In this document: positions 34,696 through 36,056 of the stretch, piece after piece
Numbering within the stretch: position 1 is the first letter of the stretch
Layout of the letters: each line of letters opens with the position of its first letter
Assembly: GCA_017465745.1 (NCBI GenBank)
Contig: JAFTVM010000014.1
Location: 1 to 36,056, forward strand
Length of the DNA stretch: 36,056 bases
Source of the DNA: Oscillospiraceae bacterium
Lineage (GTDB): Bacteria > Bacillota > Clostridia > Oscillospirales > Oscillospiraceae
Direction: 5' to 3'
The notes under the pieces: model-generated
The model's database searches: none
The model's input: the letters and a program-made list of their open reading frames with translations, nothing else
Told to the model about the DNA's origin: nothing
Translations under genes and position numbers: made by a program

Positions 34696-34769
34696 ACTAC
34701 TGATTTGTAGTTATTTCTAAGTTTACTACAGATTTGCCGTTTGTCAAGACAACATCAAAACAGTAGTAT
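34696..34769. promoter_or_regulatory. Divergent phage control region: overlapping promoters and repeated operator half-sites
   Basis: The minus promoter has -35 TTGACA (34747-34742), a 16-bp spacer and TAAACT (34725-34720). The plus promoter has -35 TTGTCA (34741-34746), a 17-bp spacer and TAGTAT (34764-34769). The two -35 boxes overlap. The half-site ACTAC/GTAGT recurs at 34696-34700, 34707-34711, 34725-34729 and 34763-34767. The first two form an inverted repeat with 6 bp between them, and the others overlap the two -10 boxes. This is a compact repressor-controlled switch. Confidence 0.65.
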
Positions 34770-34808
34770 TTTTTTAGATGAATCCACAAAAGAGTAGGGA
34801 GCAAGGTA

Positions 34809-35039
34809 ATGGAACAATTAGTGAATCTTAAACAACTTAGACAAGAACTGAAGCTAACACAAACAGCAGCGGCTGAAGGAATCGGAATCGACCAGAGACA
34901 ATGGAATCGATATGAAAACGGCAAGAACGAGCTACCAGTAAGATACCTGAGAGCAATATGCATTACATACCAAGTCAGCGCAGACTGGCTTTTGGGAATA
35001 ACCAAAGAAAGGCAGATAAAATATGATAAACGGAATTGA
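34809..35039 (+). CDS. XRE-family regulator, candidate phage repressor
   Basis: This 76-residue protein is almost entirely one helix-turn-helix domain (NLKQLRQELKLTQTAAAEGIGIDQRQWNRYENGK), ending SADWLLGIT, typical of XRE/Cro-C1 proteins. It has no extra sensor domain. It reads away from the phage operon out of the shared promoter region with repeated half-sites, so it most likely represses one or both promoters. The DNA here is more AT-rich than the host genes. It overlaps the next gene by 17 bases. Confidence 0.85.
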   Translation: MEQLVNLKQLRQELKLTQTAAAEGIGIDQRQWNRYENGKNELPVRYLRAICITYQVSADWLLGITKERQIKYDKRN

Positions 35040-35256
35040 TTTCGCCAAGTTTCAACCATTCGAACCGAATAAAATCATTGAAGAGGTAGAAAGAAGAATC
35101 TGCAAAAATTGCAGCACATGTGATCTTGGAGACTACTGCGATGAGGCAGACGAAAATAAAGTTTGCAATAGGTGGCGTCCTGATTTTATGGAATTCCAGG
35201 ATGTTTGGACAGAGGTCGAACGCGACATGAAAAAAAGAGGAGAAAGAGGAAGATAA
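35023..35256 (+). CDS. Small Cys-rich protein of the phage accessory module
   Basis: This 77-residue acidic protein has a cysteine cluster (ICKNCSTCDLGDYCDEADENKVC) that may bind metal and a basic tail (KKRGERGR). It starts inside the end of the repressor gene and is followed one base later by the next gene, so the three are one operon. Function is unknown. Confidence 0.65.
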   Translation: MINGIDFAKFQPFEPNKIIEEVERRICKNCSTCDLGDYCDEADENKVCNRWRPDFMEFQDVWTEVERDMKKRGERGR

Positions 35257-35257
35257 T

Positions 35258-35668
35258 GTGATTACAGGATTCTTAACAGCAGGCTATACCGTATCCAATT
35301 CGGCATCCGATGCTATCGCAGCGGGACTGGAAGCAGCCTTTACACTTGTAGCAATTCTTTGGGCGATTGGAATTGTGATGCTAATAGGCATCGTTGCGTT
35401 AATCACCTGGGTAGTCAAGAAAGTTTGGTACGCAGGTTCCAACCGTGAATACAAGCGCCAGCAGAAAGAATGGAAACGGCAGCAGAAGCAATGGAGGAAG
35501 TTTCAGCAACAGCAGGAATGGGAAGAACACCAGAAGCAGACGGCAAAGGCCGCACAGCGGAGCAGCACCTCCACGGAAGATAAATTCGTCCATAACCCAG
35601 ACTGGAAATGGGATGACAAGGCCCAGCTTTGGCGGCATAAGAGCCAGTGGGACAAAATCGAACAGTAA
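35258..35668 (+). CDS. Single-TM protein with a basic Gln/Lys-rich tail
   Basis: This 136-residue protein has one strong hydrophobic helix (about residues 25-53, FTLVAILWAIGIVMLIGIVALITWVVKK). A Lys/Gln/Trp-rich helical region (about 60-95) and a soluble tail with three Trp residues follow. The start is GTG 35258, with AGAGGA 7 bases upstream; an overlapping ATG leads straight to a stop. It is last in the repressor operon, with a terminator 5 bases after it. No family is recognised. Confidence 0.7.
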   Translation: MITGFLTAGYTVSNSASDAIAAGLEAAFTLVAILWAIGIVMLIGIVALITWVVKKVWYAGSNREYKRQQKEWKRQQKQWRKFQQQQEWEEHQKQTAKAAQRSSTSTEDKFVHNPDWKWDDKAQLWRHKSQWDKIEQ

Positions 35669-35672
35669 CGAC

Positions 35673-35700
35673 AAAGCACCCGGGAAACCGGGTGCTTTTA
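35673..35700 (+). terminator. Terminator of the repressor operon
   Basis: An 11-bp stem (35673-35683 with 35688-35698) with a GAAA loop, ending in TTTTA. Confidence 0.92.
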
Positions 35701-36056
35701 GCATATTGCACAATCAGGCGGCGGTCTGATCGCCGTCATCGGCTCGGATCGCGCTTAGATCTACCGCCCATGAAGCACCTTCAACGTACCTGTTTTCGTC
35801 ATAATGTACATCATACCTTTTTAACCCACCTTCCTTATACTCGCTACTCCATCCCCAGGGCACCACGACGCCCTGGGGATTCGTCGTCCCTAAACTTGCA
35901 GCGTGGTCACTTCCCATACCACATCTCAGAACCTGCGTCAACGGCTTTCGCGGCATAAAAGCCAGTGTGCGCACTGGCATTTATTCCACGGTCCATTGAC
36001 ACAGAACCTGATCTGTTGGGTGTAATAGACAAGCAAAGCGCGAGGCGCTTCGCTTC
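35701..36056. other. Right-end region without a supported gene
   Basis: Apart from the doubtful open frame, the region holds a GCCAGTG/CACTGGC hairpin at 35961-35978 (loop TGCG) and an AAGCGC-GAG-GCGCTT inverted repeat at 36036-36050. No copy of any sequence from 28702-29080 was found here by eye, so no attachment site can be given. Confidence 0.5.
35714..35980 (-). CDS. Doubtful 88-codon open frame at the right end
   Basis: The frame is open for 88 codons and its second half reads plausibly as protein (KRYDVHYDENRYVEGASWAV), but no good ribosome-binding site is found at any of its start codons and no family is recognised. A shorter form starting at an internal ATG is possible. It is convergent with the repressor operon. 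Confidence 0.3.
   Translation of the reverse strand: MPVRTLAFMPRKPLTQVLRCGMGSDHAASLGTTNPQGVVVPWGWSSEYKEGGLKRYDVHYDENRYVEGASWAVDLSAIRADDGDQTAA

Larger units (their letters stand above)
29080..35700. mobile_element. Integrated filamentous phage (inovirus) of Gram-positive type; ends approximate
   Basis: On the minus strand from 33998 to 29113 there is a full filamentous-phage set: candidate ssDNA-binding protein, HUH Rep, small membrane protein, 52-aa major coat, pIII-like protein, pVI-like protein and Zot/pI ATPase. The order matches the Ff group. A regulatory module (XRE repressor candidate, divergent promoters) and two accessory genes occupy 34441-35668. There is no pIV secretin gene, consistent with a monoderm host, and no integrase gene. 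The structural genes are intact, so the element may be functional. The left end lies between 28702 and 29080. The right end is unknown and may be beyond the window; 35700 is the last phage-like terminator. Confidence 0.88.

Noticed and set aside
35794-35821. Sequence resembling a Xer dif site (CATAA, 6-base centre TGTACA, then an arm)
   Set aside because: Only about 10 of 22 arm positions match known dif arms, it lies inside an open frame, and no second copy was found at the left end.

Overview
The window looks like a chromosome segment of a spore-forming, monoderm member of the Clostridia, probably an Oscillospirales-type gut bacterium. The evidence is a fairly GC-rich coding style, many sporulation genes (spoIIAA-spoIIAB-sigF, yunB, ylbJ, yqfC, yqfD), and conserved Firmicutes gene order (phoH-ybeY-era-yqzL-like-recO). 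The species cannot be read from the sequence.

Layout, positions 1-28.7 kb (host). The window opens inside valS, followed by a lone lipoprotein gene with an HExxH metalloprotease-like C-terminus. Next is the forespore sigma operon spoIIAA-spoIIAB-sigF, with each gene overlapping the next by a few bases. A DNA-repair block follows (pcrA-type helicase, yunB, ligA). Two minus-strand genes (a small four-cysteine protein and ylbJ) lie head-to-head with a tightly packed plus-strand run: yqfC, yqfD, phoH, ybeY, era, a tiny yqzL-like gene, recO and mutS2. Then come an HPr-like protein, uvrC, rsmD, coaD, a coiled-coil protein, two small membrane proteins, xerD, pfkA (minus), a membrane-tethered MerR-type regulator fused to an RDD domain, and a dicarboxylate/amino-acid:cation symporter (minus).

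Layout, 28.7-36.06 kb (accessory). This stretch holds an integrated filamentous phage (inovirus) of a Gram-positive type. Read along the minus strand the modules are: a candidate ssDNA-binding protein, a small coiled-coil protein, an HUH rolling-circle Rep, a tiny Cys-rich protein, a small single-TM protein, a 52-aa major coat protein, a hairpin, a pIII-like adsorption protein, a pVI-like membrane protein and a Zot/pI-like assembly ATPase. This resembles the Ff (M13/fd) order, but no pIV secretin is seen, as expected for a host without an outer membrane. A 440-base non-coding region upstream of the operon carries a tRNA-like element with an encoded CCA and a large hairpin. Further upstream is a divergent control region in which two promoters share a -35 element and overlap repeated ACTAC/GTAGT half-sites. 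It drives an XRE-type regulator plus two accessory genes on the plus strand, and a small membrane protein on the minus strand. No integrase and no convincing attachment sites are visible, and the right end may lie beyond the window.

The most interesting items are the inovirus itself, its tRNA-like element, its compact divergent switch, the long hairpin at the end of the Zot gene, and the host MerR-RDD regulator with a 19-bp-spaced promoter carrying a dyad.
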